From Apostichopus japonicus (Eukaryota > Echinodermata > Holothuroidea > Aspidochirotida > Stichopodidae), in assembly GCF_037975245.1 (NCBI RefSeq), contig NC_092565.1:14599499-14663498 (forward strand): 64,000 nucleotides of DNA, read 5' to 3'. Both the position numbers and the translations under genes were made by a program. Below, in pieces: positions 1-11,592 of the stretch (positions within the stretch are counted from its first letter, which is position 1; each line of letters starts with the position of its first letter). The notes beneath the pieces were generated by a model. It was given only the letters and a program-made list of their open reading frames with translations. It ran no database searches and was not told where the DNA came from.

Positions 1-300
1 ACACACACATGTCTAGCTAGAAAGTGTTCGTTCATACATTCAGCAAATTGTATTTTATCCAAACAAGTCTAATAAAATGTTGAAATTGTTTATGTAAAAA
101 TTGCAATGGGGTAAAAAAAATATTAAATCATTGGTAATGCTACAAACAATTCCTTCCTTTAGATCTTGTACTATGGTACCATGTTAATGAAACATTCAGT
201 TTTGTTGCAATTTTACATTTCAGTTCACTTTCTTTGAAGGAGTTATATCAATAAATTGCTCTGTCAAATGAAGCCTTTTGTATTTATGTATTTTTTCCTA

Positions 301-537
301 TAAGAGTCAAGCTGACCCAAATTTGGTTGATTTTCCATAATAACCCTTGCCTGGGTCAATATTTACCAATATTTCTGGGTCAAATTTTCAACCCATAAAT
401 TGGGTCACTTATTCTGACCTTATTTTCTGGGTCAGTTTGACCCAAATGTGTTAGGTTCCCTCCTGACTTTCATTTGGGTCAAAAAGTGACCCAATTTGGG
501 TCAATTTTAACCCAAGTGTTTTTAGAGTGTAGGCGTA
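301..537. repeat. MITE-like dispersed repeat fragment
   Basis: The stretch alternates TGGGTCA and its complement TGACCCA at least ten times and ends in AACCCAAGTGTTTTTAGAG. That end looks like the terminus of a short inverted-repeat transposon. No matching left end or target duplication is visible, so it is probably truncated. There is no coding potential. Confidence 0.5.
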
Positions 538-636
538 CGAGGCGGGGGGGGGGGGGGGCAGTTTTAAAAAACAAATTTCCAGAGGACAAGAAATTCAGGC
601 AAAAGTCCTGAAAAATTCGGGCAGCCTATGAGGAGA

Positions 637-734
<98 letters not shown>

Positions 735-809
735 ATATATATATCTATATATATATATCTATATATATATCTATATATATATATATATATAGATATATAG
801 ATATATATG
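538..809. repeat. G homopolymer and (AT)n microsatellite
   Basis: A run of about 16 G is followed, from about 638, by roughly 170 bp of AT dinucleotide with ATCT interruptions. The Ile/Tyr-rich open frame here only reflects the repeat. Confidence 0.95.
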
Positions 810-1389
810 CAGTAGCTTGCCCAAACGTTTTTCAATTTTTTGCCCGACAATTCATTGATTTTCTTTATTTAGCATCATGATGCCCGAATATTTCCGTGTA
901 ACACCACCGTAAGCGCAGCTCACCTGGGCTACCACGCTTTTTGCACGATCAATTTTTTTTCTAACTAGTCAACTGTATACCTGGACATCTCCGACATGAG
1001 TGTATATAAGAAACATTTTCTTTTTGATGGAATGGATGGTGGGGGGGGGGGGGGGAGGAGTGCCTACAAGCCTAGAAGTACAGGTTTATCACATTCTTTG
1101 TTACATTTTATACTGTTTTGTGAGACAAATTGCAGTCTCACCCGACATAGCGACATTATCCCGCCTACGTGTCGTTGAACAATGAATGTTTTTCTGGAGG
1201 TAGCTGAGTACTGTGTTATTATAATAAATACGGTAACTAAATATGAGCTTAAAAATATACTGTCCTATTTTTCCTCTTCAAAGTGATGTAACCATTTTTT
1301 CTTCTTCTAATTTGCCAAATTTTTGTGGGGAAGTGTAAATTTCTAAAATGTGAGATTATAAAAGAAAGAATGTTTATATGCAACTTGCA

Positions 1390-1520
1390 AGGCCTCAGAT
1401 GTGCCGTTCCCAAAAATGTTCCTGTACGCTACGCGCCAACCGATGGTGGCGCGCCGCTTAGATAGTGTCACGGGAACTTTCGGACACAAAACTTTCTGCC
1501 CCCCAAACTAAAATGGTCCC
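1390..1520 (-). mobile_element. Fragment related to the 31891-32800 hAT-like element
   Basis: It carries CGCTACGCGCCAACC, a GGTGGCGCGC segment and CTTAGATAGTGTC in the same order as the reverse complement of about 31925-31975. It therefore looks like a truncated, inverted relative of the complete element at 31891. No ends or target duplication are visible. Confidence 0.5.
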
Positions 1521-1537
1521 GTACCCCTATGACCTCG

Positions 1538-1690
1538 GCCCACAACATTAGGCTTCTGACCCAAATGACCTTTGACCTCAAACAATACAAAACCCTTCTT
1601 GTACTCAACAATGTACTCTTTTGCACAAACTATGGGATCAATCTAAGCTTCGATTCTTGAGATATCGTGTTTACAATGTGGGCGGTACAC
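1538..1690. repeat. TGACCTTTGACCTC-type dispersed repeat
   Basis: It contains TGACCTTTGACCTCAAA followed by text like ATGGGATCAATCTAAGC. Similar TGACCT/AGGTCA-rich stretches occur near 44745-44960, 46980-47120 and 56130-56480. This suggests a dispersed repeat family rather than local regulatory sites, although the core equals a direct-repeat-1 nuclear receptor site. Confidence 0.4.
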
Positions 1691-3999
1691 ACACGCCAGC
1701 ATGAATGAATAGGTTACAATTATTATCAAAGCCAGGAAAGCTGCTCTTCAGAAGTTGAACATTATATTGCAGAGTTTCAAACTGACATCACATAAAATTA
1801 TCTTCTCGAAACTAAAACAAATGAAATTTAATTTCTGAAAACAATTGTCAGGAAACTGAAGTTTTCTTCTAATTAACTTATTCCTGTCTTTATTATTGTT
1901 GAATGGTTAATTTTTTAGGCCATTAAGTCGAAACTGATTTATTGTGTGAAGACCGCTACAGTCCTTTACCCTCACATAAGCCAGCAAATACTCAGAACTG
2001 ATTAAGTTGCTGATTATTTTTAAGGAAATTCTGGAGGAATCATGCCAATCCTCCTCCTCCCCCACCCCCCCCCAAAAAAAAACAAAATACTGCAAAGAAA
2101 TCTTACTTGTGCAAAATTCTTTAAGTAGAATTAAATTGAATTTCTTCTTCTGAGGAAGGCCTGTGGTACTGTTCATAAGTGTGTACAGTCCTTTCTCATT
2201 GACAGCCTTCACTTCATACGGCCCAATTAGCCGAGAGTTTTCAAGCTTCCCTCCTATTCGGGCATCCTTTCTAGCATTCCGTACGAGAACACTGGAACCA
2301 ACTTCGAAGCTCTGAATAAAATAAAATCCAGCAGATATACGTTAACATCATAATACAATGCATATGTTGCCATTCATTTAACTACAACTTCAATGTACAA
2401 CATAGCATTATATAATTACCTTTTTTGGTGCCTATTATCCAAATTCTTTTTTTGCCGTTCTTGGGCTTTGCCAATATTTTCTTTCACAACACCTTTGATT
2501 ATGTCCCACGACTGTGACATGAGTTGAAAAACCCTCTCCCGCTGTGCATCGCTGCAGTCTGTACTTAGGAGCTTCTGGTTGGACAATGGAGTCTTCAATG
2601 TCGACTGGTAGCATTGCTCTCTGGATATATGAAGATAAATTAACAATCAATTATTCACAACACTTTGTTGACTGAAGAATAAATAAATTATTATATATTT
2701 TATTTTCACTATTAAGACCATTGAACCAGAAATTTGAGTCACATCACATACTCAAACCAGCACAAATATAAAACCCTTATATATATTCTGTGCTGTTATA
2801 CGTCCAACTTGCATACCAGCCAATTATGATAAATATATAGTATATGAAAAACAAAACCAATGTCAGTGGCATTAATTGAATGTATCTTTTAAATTAATGG
2901 GCATGCATTTACAGTTTAATGAATGTTCATATTTTGTACTTGCTGCAGAGTGTACCATATACAGGGTTAATATTTATTTGTTTAGATATTGTAACTTAAA
3001 TTGGGTTATTGATGGTCCTCTATTTAGCGGTTTTTCCCAGGACCTGAGATGTGTCAAATTAGATTTTATCATACAGAGGACTGGTGTAGCTATGCAAGAT
3101 TTGTCCAAACTCTCTTATCCCTGATTGCTTTTCTCTGTATATGGCCTTAGCAAATGTAAATCTCTATTCAGCAATGTTAGGTTTAAATTATTACAAACCT
3201 TCCAAACATCACAGCAAAAGGTGAAAGACCTATTGAACCATGTTTGGCTGTATGGTACCCCATGAGAATTGAAGACAGCATTTCATCTTAGTCATCTTGG
3301 TTTTCATTGACAACCTTGATGAGTGACCTTTGCAGAGTTTGGTTGAATATTTCATCAAGCCCATTGGTATGTGGGTGGTAGCTAGAGGATTCTCTGTGTT
3401 ACACCCCTATCATGTCAAACAGGGACTTGTTCAGAGCATTAACCAATTCTCCTCTCTGGTCTGAGATGACAATTTTCATGCACCCAAATCTAAATAAATG
3501 GAAACATTTAAATGACTATTGTTAAAGTATTGATTACGAGTAATGTAATGAACTACTGGCATCTGCAGAATGGCTGCATGGTTTAATCAGGAAATCATTT
3601 CAGCACTGATTTAAAAAAAAAAATAAGTTAAAAGCACTGACCATATCCCACTAACATTTTATTGACATTAACTTAAAAAACAACTTCTATAAATTCCTGT
3701 AACCATATGGCCGCTTTCTGGGTCACAGTTAAAACAGTGCAAATGCAGGTCTGCGTAACTAATTCCATGTAAAGAAGATGGATATTTACCTGGCCATGGT
3801 TTCAAACAGAAAGTTTGCAACAGTTTTTGCTGTTTTGTTTCTTACAGCAACAGCCTCTGGCCATTTTGAAAAATAGTCACATAGGGCTTATATGATGTAC
3901 TTATTTCCATTGATGGTCTCTGGAAGGGGTCCAATCATATCCACACCCATCTAAAAAAAGAAGTAAAATGGCATTCAGAACCATACACAATCTAATCAT

Positions 4000-5870
4000 A
4001 CAACTGATGATCAAGTGATTTATATCTGAGTTTTGTAAAATGCTAAACATTCAATTGTTTTTATTTTTTTTATTGTAACTCACACTGGAAGACTCTGTTA
4101 CCAATTTTTTTCTTCATTACCAAACCTATTACTTACTGACTTGTCAAACCCAACTGTTATATGGAAGTCCGATGGGAAATCTCTAAAGTGAGATGCAACT
4201 CACATGCAGTGATCTAGCTGACAATCTAGCTGGTAATTGTCACTAGGGACTATCATAGGCCTGGTAACTATTTTCATCACCTTTGAATGTGGGGTGGGGG
4301 GGGGGACAGATGTATAAGTACCTGGATGAGTGATTGATAGTTAGTCAGAAAATTGCCTTGGAAAATGTCAGTGAGATGACAGGGTTACACCTAACTGATG
4401 TAGGAAGCATACATTGGTACAACCATGAAGTTTACCTCCATCGTACAACCTGTACTTTGGTATATATATATATTGTAAGCATTTAGAAATGTTAGAAATT
4501 AATCTTTGAAGGGAATTTGCAGATTTTTTTATATTAATGACAGAAATTCACACTGTAGAGTTACAGTATGGAAGGAAAGACTTCTTGGTTATTAACCAAG
4601 TAGCAAATTTTACTTTTTACTTAAATAGATGTTGAAATAAGCATATGGGTTCATTGGGGATGAATTTTGGACAAAAGGATATGGCTTTGTTGGTACTTTA
4701 GTTATGAACTGCATATGAATGTACTACCTAGGACATTTTCTCGGATACCAATTATGACAACAATTCAACTACTGAACTCTGTTATGTTCATGTGTCATTC
4801 TTGCTTCATATCACAATTCAGTTTTCTTTTCATTTTGAAATTTATATCAGATAATTATGAAGTCCTATGTAAAGGTTTTCCTGTTGCTTTAATTATACGC
4901 AGCTAAAAAAAAAAAAAAAACATGTGTTCTTAGCGGAATTTGTGTTATGGCTGCAGTACATGAAAATTCGCGACGGTACTGCAAGTCATTAAGTCTACTG
5001 AATGTACCACCATCATGATCATCTTTAATATATGCTTAGTAAATTATAACTTTAAGAACAAATGAATGAGCTAGATCTTTCATTCTCTGGACAATCTCCA
5101 CACATACTCCTTATACTCTTGCACTGGCCAACAAAGGGATGCAAACTTTAAGCATCGGTTGATAACTTGATATGCATATGGTGAATGACTTTGCAGTTAC
5201 AATCATGCAAACAAATATTGCTTTTAGATGACAAAAAACAAAGTGATTTAGTGATAACTGTGCTGCTTGTGAACAGTATTTTCGACCCAGGCCTAGCATT
5301 TATAAGCTGAACGCATAAGGTGGTCCATATGTATTCCATTGACATGTAAGGCCTATGAGCTAGGATAGGTATTTGAAGAAAAAATACATGTTACACAACT
5401 TCCATTGCAGATTCCATCAAAATCAGGTGTACATGTGCCTCCTGCTGAAATGCCGATGAAAATAATACTTAGGTGGTGAAATTGTCACCACTCGTGTCCT
5501 ACAAGGACTCTTACAGAAATAGAAATGAATATTGATTTAGCCACCTTCTCAGATCCCTTTCTTTCAAATTAGGGTCTTATACCAAAATACTCCTATCATT
5601 TGGTCAAATAAGTTCATGATAACATGTGGGATAAAACGAAAGCAAATTGTTGTGCATTTTTATTTTCTCTTTTTTCAATTGTTTTTCTCAACACCCAGCT
5701 ATCCTCCTGAATAGAAATTTATTCACCCACCCTAAAATTTGTCAAAGAGATTACACTAGGCCTATATTAGTTTTTAGGTCCATTCTGGTCACTATTTTAG
5801 CAATACTACAGTATATCACCAAGCAGTGTCTTCATGTGATAATACATTGCAAATTTAATATAAATGATAT
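4000..5870. other. Intron of the integrase-like pseudogene; no clear feature
   Basis: The stretch is AT-rich, with a poly-A run near 4905-4920 and short open frames without splice support. A small acceptor-preceded segment near 5400-5450 on the minus strand reads GGTCTPDFDGICNGSC, but nothing around it supports a gene. Confidence 0.4.
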
Positions 5871-5876
5871 AAACTT

Positions 5877-5926
5877 GGTTTAACCATGGAGCTATAATCC
5901 CAGGTTTATAGCTCCATGGTTTAACC
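5877..5926. repeat. Perfect 20-bp hairpin
   Basis: The arms at 5877-5896 and 5907-5926 are exact reverse complements over 20 bp, with a 10-base loop. The right arm with its neighbouring base shares 17 bases (GTTTATAGCTCCATGGT) with a second palindromic site near 13121-13137, so this may be a small dispersed palindromic repeat. Confidence 0.85.
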
Positions 5927-6943
5927 TGCACTAATTTAATTGCAACATTGTTTTGTGCATATATTAACAACCTTAATTACTGTGGTAGAATGTTTAATGA
6001 ATATTCATGCCATAACCATGTACATGTTTGCATAATTAAAATATCACCAGCAAAAAGACCCATTAAATCGTACATTATTAGCCAACACAGCTAACCTTCT
6101 GACAATGAAGTGATGGGCAGGTGGCCAACTGATTACCTATAGCATATATTCGACCTGCTGCAGTGTCTGTGCACATCCCGGCACCAATGTATTAAAAAAA
6201 TATGGGAAAACCTCTAAAAAGAAAGAGATAATAAAGTAACACTCATTAATTCAATTGATCCTCCAAAATGGACAAGACAGGGACCCCCCCCCCTCTCCCT
6301 TGCTACCTTGTGTTTTAACTAGTAAGAGGACTAATCCCAGGACATATCTTTCAGAAAATCTGAAAAGTCCTATCCTGAAGATTTCTTTTTGTTTGTTACC
6401 TAGCAATTTCAAACACATAATCATTATTGAAATTAAAAGCTTGTATACTCATGGTAGCATGGGTACACACTACACAGCTGATATGTAACTGACAGCTGAT
6501 CCGGAAGATTTGGAAGGTACCACAGTAACATAAATTATACCAAGTAGGCTTTATTTCAGAGATTGCCAATCGGAGTGGCTTAAATTTGAATAAAGCAAAT
6601 TATTTGCAAATAGGGTTAACTCTCGAAATCCTACTCCTAGGCTACAGCAGGCTAGCCTATAGTAGCCTAATACTATTCGTGTCTTGCCGACTAATTATGC
6701 ATCACGATATTCTCTAACACTAATAAAGTTTAGACTTTTCAGTTCTACTCTTAGGTGATTACAAATAATAAAATATACCTATAATCTGCAAGGCCCAAAT
6801 GGCCAATGCACTTAGTTCAAGTTATATGCATATCTATGGAATCATTTTGGCCTGACTTTGGAATCCGTACCATATGAATTTTTTTTTCTTCAGTGGAAAT
6901 AATTCCTAAAAGTTTTATACAAATAAACAAATAATACACTTAC
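5927..6943. other. Noncoding; unresolved part of the integrase-like gene
   Basis: One acceptor-bounded minus-strand segment at about 6200-6130 ends in a GT donor and could be a damaged zinc-binding exon, but the reading frame is not clear. A poly-C run lies at about 6285. Nothing else was seen. Confidence 0.3.
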
Positions 6944-7338
6944 CGCCAAACCCTTCTTGTAAGCTTTAATTTTCTGGGCTTTGGCCAAGGGCCTATCTTC
7001 GTTGCCATGTGGGCTGACGTAAACTAGATCGGCATCTCCCGTCAGTCTAAAGCTCTTCGATCTTCCCCTTATCGATCTTTCTAGATTTAACGTAGACTTT
7101 TCTGGGTACAGTCCCGACGGAAGATATTTTCCAATGATAATGTAGGCCTACTCGTCATCGGTACCCACCTCAGGAGAAGTCATCTTGTAATATCAGATCG
7201 GGCTAATTAAGCTAACGGTCTCAACTCTTAATGCAATTACTGTGCGTGCAAATATTCAACTACTAAGAAATTTTGGGCCTGCGACATGTAACGTTAACGA
7301 CGTAGACACATTCGGCTTACTTCACTGAGTAAACAGCA

Positions 7339-7348
7339 GTATACATTT
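7339..7348. repeat. Left target-site duplication of the foldback element
   Basis: GTATACATTT lies directly before the first base of the element and is repeated exactly after its last base at 11583-11592. Confidence 0.9.
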
Positions 7349-8475
7349 GGCCAGGTCGATAACGCGGAAACGCGGAAACCGCGGAAACCGCGGAAATCGA
7401 AAAACCGGGTTCAATATCAACGGTTTCCGCGGTTTCCGCGTTATCGACCTTGCTATATAGTAAGGTCGAAAACGCGGAAACCGCAGAAACGAGAGGAATT
7501 TGTCAAGGGAGGGTGACGAAGTCTTTTGGGCGCATTTCAGCCTATATTCGCCAAAAAGGGGTGCGGGTTTAAAGCTAGTAAATGTAGGTCGAAAACGCGG
7601 AAATCGTACTTTACAATGGATGAGTTAGATTATTTTGTCAAGGGAGGGTAGTGTAGGTCGAAAACGCGGAAATGTTTTTTTTTTTTACAATGGCGAAACT
7701 AGATGATTTTGTCAAGAGAGGGTGAAAAAAATTTTGAGCGCATTTCAGCCAGTATGCGCCAGGAGGGGTGGGGATAGAAGATTTTGTTTCACTAAATGCC
7801 GGTCGAAAACGCGGAAATGTTTTTTTACACAATGAATGGCGAAACTAGAGAATTTTTCAAGGCGGAAGGTTAAGAGTTTTCGGCGCATTTCAGTCAATAT
7901 GCGCCAGGAAGGTGAGGGGTTGTAGGCTGTTTTTTTTACTAAATGGAGGTCGAAAACGCTGAAATGTTTTTAGCAAAGGCGGAACTAGAGGAGTTTGCTA
8001 AGGGAGGGAAAAGAAGGGTTTTGGCTGGCGCATTTCAGCCAAAATGCCAGGAAGGGGGTGAGGAAGGATGTTGAGGCTTTTTCACTTAATGCAGGTCGAA
8101 AACGCGGAAAAAGTGTTTGCCAATATGCGCAAGGATGGAGTGGGGGTATGAGACTTTTTTCAGTTAGTGTAGGTCGAAAACGCGGAAAAAAATTTTTCAC
8201 AACATTTTTCACAACTAGATGATTTTGTTAAGACAGGGTGAAAAGGTGTTTTGGGCGCATTTTAGCAAATAGGCGCCAAAAAGGGGTGAGGTTGAAGTCT
8301 TTTCACTAAAGGCATGTCGAAAACGCGAATTTTTTTTTAACAATGACGGAAATACTCTAAATGCATGCAGGAATGTAAAGAAATGTTTTGGTCGCATTTC
8401 AGCCAACATGCGCCAAGAAGGGTTTGGGTTTGAAGCTTTTTTCACTAAATACAGGCAGAAAACTCAGTAATGCTT
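7349..8475 (+). repeat. Left arm of the foldback element
   Basis: The motif GTCGAAAACG occurs near 7464, 7588, 7656, 7802, 7949, 8094, 8171 and 8317. Full units are about 145 bp; the 68-77 bp gaps mark deleted units. Each full unit also has GGCGAAACTAGA-type and GCGCATTTCAGCC-type segments. Open frames here have no coding support. Confidence 0.85.
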
Positions 8476-8582
8476 GTTAACGTCCATTTGATATGCAGGG
8501 ATGGTTCCAGGATTTCTCCGACACGGGAGCTAAGGTCCCCGGAAACAATTGTGTGCACGTTGTAATATTAATAAAAAAATAA

Positions 8583-8629
<47 letters not shown>

Positions 8630-8664
8630 CTTACACATACATATATATGTATATATATATATAT

Positions 8665-8721
<57 letters not shown>

Positions 8722-10418
8722 TATATTTACACATACAGATACATATATAAATCTAATATTGCCGAAGCGCGCGGTAATTTGTGGTGTCTTTTTTGGTATA
8801 TGAGAGAAGTTTGAAGCCCGTATGTCGGTGCGGCTGACACCTGTCGGGGACTGATTTTCCAACATTTATCTTTATCATAGAATGATCATTATGATGATAA
8901 GAAATACACAATAATATATTTTTTTCTTCATTGCTCCCTGACGAAATCATAATTTCCCCTACCAGGGGGCTAGACCTCCCCGACGAGGGGAAGGGGACTG
9001 TTACCCCGCTTCTCCCTCCCCCTCTGGGGCCACCCCGTCGGTATATATAAAGGTGCGTATGTACAATGGCGGAACTAGAGAATTTTCACAGCTAGGGGAC
9101 GGCAAAGGAGCTTTTGATCGTTTAGGAAAAGAAAACATAAAACCTATGTTTTGGGGGACGATTCGGAGGAAGTGTATGAACTTGAAGTTGCGAACTATTA
9201 GAAGTAAGACAGTCACATTTACAATTATTTGACCGATTGCGTTACAATAAAACTGGCAACCCTGCCATCTTCCCCAGTATTGGAATACCGGTGTGAAGTT
9301 AGATACTAATTCCTCGTTCCTCGTTCGACGTTCGCGAATGAGTAACTGCTACCTATTCAGTTACTTATTCGACAATGGTACCGACGTAACACTTATGACA
9401 AGACGAATGCATTCTTACAAGATGTTCAACATTTGGTCGTGGAAAAGAGGTTTATCTGGGTCATTTGAACTCTATTGACAATGTAAATGGGTACCATAGT
9501 GCATCTTGCCCGGTCCAAAGAGTTCTTGACCAACTAAAATGACCACTACATCATCGGTTCTTAAATTAATGTAACGGAAACGGGACCTGACGAAAAATCA
9601 CTTTAGGCCCTAATCAAGACTAGCACGCCTTGGACCACCTAACCAATGGGTCATATGAATTCTTAAGACAATGAAGAAGGATACCATAATGCGTCTTGCC
9701 CGGTCCAAAGAGTGCTTGACCAATTAAAATGACAACTAAATAATCACTTATTAAATTAGTGTAACGGGACAACGAATGAAAAACATTTGGCTCCTAATCA
9801 AGACCAGCACGCCTTGGACCACCCAACCAATGAGTCATATGAACTCTACAGACATTGTAGAAGGGTACCGTAATGCGTCTTGCCCGGTCCAAAGAGTGCT
9901 TGACCAATTAAAATGACCACTAAATCATTACTTCTTTAATGAGTGTAACGGGACCACGAACACGCTCTGGGCCCTAATCCATGCAGCACGCCTTGGATCA
10001 CCAAACCATTGGGTAACATGAACTCTAATGACATTGTAGAAGAGTACCATAATGCGTCTTGCCCAGTCCAAAGAGTGCTTGACCGATTTAAATTACCACT
10101 AAATCATTACTTCTTTAATGAGTGTTACGGGACCTTGAAAAAGCTTAATGTTTTAGTTCTATACGTGTTTATATCAGAAAATTTCCATTGTACCTCCGTT
10201 TGTGTTTACTCTCTTTCTTTTAAGTTTGTTATTTGAGATATCGTTATGTAGAAAACACTTAGATTCGTCGGGTATGAAGTACTTATATCAAGCTCTACTC
10301 AATTATTAGCTTAAGAACCGGTATGCTGAGACTTATGCCATGGCGAAATACTTAAGCTCTGATATTAATAGCCTACGTCACATTTTCTTTGATTAATGTC
10401 TGGAATAACCACCACAAA
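8476..10418. other. Central domain of the foldback element
   Basis: Contents in order are an (AT)n tract at about 8586-8742, unique sequence from 8750 to 9460 and a tandem array at 9461-10160. The open frames are short (61-75 codons) and show no transposase motifs. Confidence 0.7.
9461..10160 (+). repeat. Central tandem array, 181-190 bp units, about 3.8 copies
   Basis: Units start at about 9461, 9651, 9835 and 10016 (spacings 190, 184, 181). Each contains CTTGCCCGGTCCAAAGAG and, in most copies, CACGCCTTGGA. This array is not homologous to the arm array. Confidence 0.9.
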
Positions 10419-11582
10419 ACCCTTTAGTTTCACCATTGTTAAAAAAACATTTCCGCGTTTTCGACCTGTATTTAGTGTAACAGCCTCAACCCACCTCCCC
10501 AGACCTTTGCTGGCGCATATTGGCTGACATGCGCCGACCAAAACACTTCATTTCCCTCCCTTAGCGAACTCCCCTAGTTCACCCTTTGTTAAATACATTT
10601 CCGCGTTTTCGACCTGCATTTAGTATTAAAAAAGGCTACACCCCTCCCGCACCCCCTCGTGGCGCATATTGGCTGAAATACGCTCAGAAAACATCTTCAC
10701 CGTGCCTAGTTTCTCTTGTTTCGCCATTGTAAAAAACAATTCCGCGTTTTCGACCGGCTTTTAGTAAAATAAATTATTTTACCCCACCCCTTCTTGGCGC
10801 ATTACAGCTGATATGCGCCAAAACACTTTTTCACCCTCCCTTGACAAACTCCCCTAGTTCCGCCTTTGTTAAAAACATTTCCGCGTTTTCGACCTGTATT
10901 TAGTGTAAAAGCCTCAAACCACATCCCCACACCTTTGCTGGCGCATATTGGCTGAAATGCGCCGGCCAAAAACACTTCATTTCCCTCCCTTGGCAAACTC
11001 CTCTAGTTCCGCCTTTGTTAAAAACATTTCCGTGTTTTCGACCTGCATTTAGGGGAAAAGCCTACAACTCCATCACCTTCCTGGCGCATATTGACTGAAA
11101 TGCGCCGAAAACTCTTCACCATCCGCCTTGACAAATCCTCTAGTTTCGCCATTCATTGTGTACAAAAACATTTCCGCGTTTGCGACCTGCATTTAGTATA
11201 AAAAAAAAACCTTAGCCCTTTCCCACCCCTCCTGGCGCATATTGGCTGAAATGCGCTCAAAAAACGTCTTTATCCTCCCTTGACAAAATAATCTAACTCG
11301 TCCATTGTAAAAGTACGATTTCCGCGTTTTCGACCTACATTTACTGAAATAGCTTTAAACCCGCACCCCTTTTTGGCGAATATAGGCTGAAATGCGCCCA
11401 AAAAAAAGACTTTGTCACCCTCCCTTGACAAATTCCTCTCGTTTCCGCGGTTTCCGCGTTTTCGACCTTGCTATATAGCAAGGTCGATAACGCGGAAACC
11501 GCGGAAACCGTTGATATTGAACCCGGTTTCTCGATTTCCGCGGTTTCCGCGGTTTCCGCGTTTCCGCGTTATCGACCTGGCC
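10419..11582 (-). repeat. Right arm of the foldback element
   Basis: This is an inverted copy of the left arm. CGTTTTCGACC (or a one-base variant) recurs near 10456, 10606, 10746, 10881, 11033, 11175, 11322 and 11460. The spacing is a regular 135-152 bp, so the right arm keeps full units that the left arm has partly lost. Confidence 0.85.
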
Positions 11583-11592
11583 GTATACATTT
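11583..11592. repeat. Right target-site duplication of the foldback element
   Basis: This is an exact copy of the 10 bp at 7339-7348. Confidence 0.9.

Larger units (their letters stand above)
810..1900. other. Noncoding stretch with transposon fragments
   Basis: No convincing exon was seen. It contains a poly-G run near 1040, a fragment at about 1390-1520 and a TGACCT-type repeat at about 1538-1690. The open frames at 996-1185 owe their length to the poly-G (glycine) run. Confidence 0.6.
2107..7183 (-). pseudogene. Decayed, spliced integrase-like gene (Ginger/gypsy-integrase type)
   Basis: Minus-strand exons can be placed at 7183-6944, 3950-3790, 3489-3199, 2620-2420 and 2311-2107. Most have clean GT/AG ends, and the 3790/3489 junction joins in phase. 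The 3950-3790 exon reads MGVDMIGPLPE, then YFSKWPEA: the start of a DDE integrase core. The 3489-3199 exon gives ISDQRGE and SSYHPHTNG, typical of retroviral/gypsy-like integrases. The last two give KVVKENIGKAQERQK and FEVGSSVLVRNARK, the C-terminal tail. The first exon starts at an ATG and holds the charged region usually found before the zinc-binding part. Single in-frame stops interrupt the first three exons, and at least one frameshift lies in the 2620-2420 exon, so it is not functional as read. The zinc-binding exon between 6944 and 3950 was not resolved. Introns are unusual for an LTR element; they fit Ginger DNA transposons or host genes derived from them (GIN1-like). No LTRs or inverted ends were found. 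Confidence 0.7.
7349..11582. mobile_element. Foldback (TU-like) transposon, 4234 bp
   Basis: The element begins GGCCAGGTCGATAACGCGG and ends with the reverse complement of that sequence. An identical 10-bp sequence flanks both sides. Each end carries an arm of about 1.1 kb that is the inverted repeat of the other. The outermost 100 bp or so of each arm is built from CCGCGGAAA-type units that fold back on themselves. The inner arm is a tandem array of about 145-bp units containing GTCGAAAACGCGGAAA. The centre (8476-10418) has an AT microsatellite and a separate tandem array, and no recognisable transposase, so the copy is non-autonomous. Long arms made of tandem units are the hallmark of foldback elements such as Drosophila FB and sea urchin TU. 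The 10-bp duplication is longer than the 8-9 bp usual for those and for MULEs. Confidence 0.9.

Noticed and set aside
626-850. Ile/Tyr-rich 74-codon frame
   Set aside because: It is a translation of an AT microsatellite. The same applies to frames at 8477-8865 and 45007-45275.
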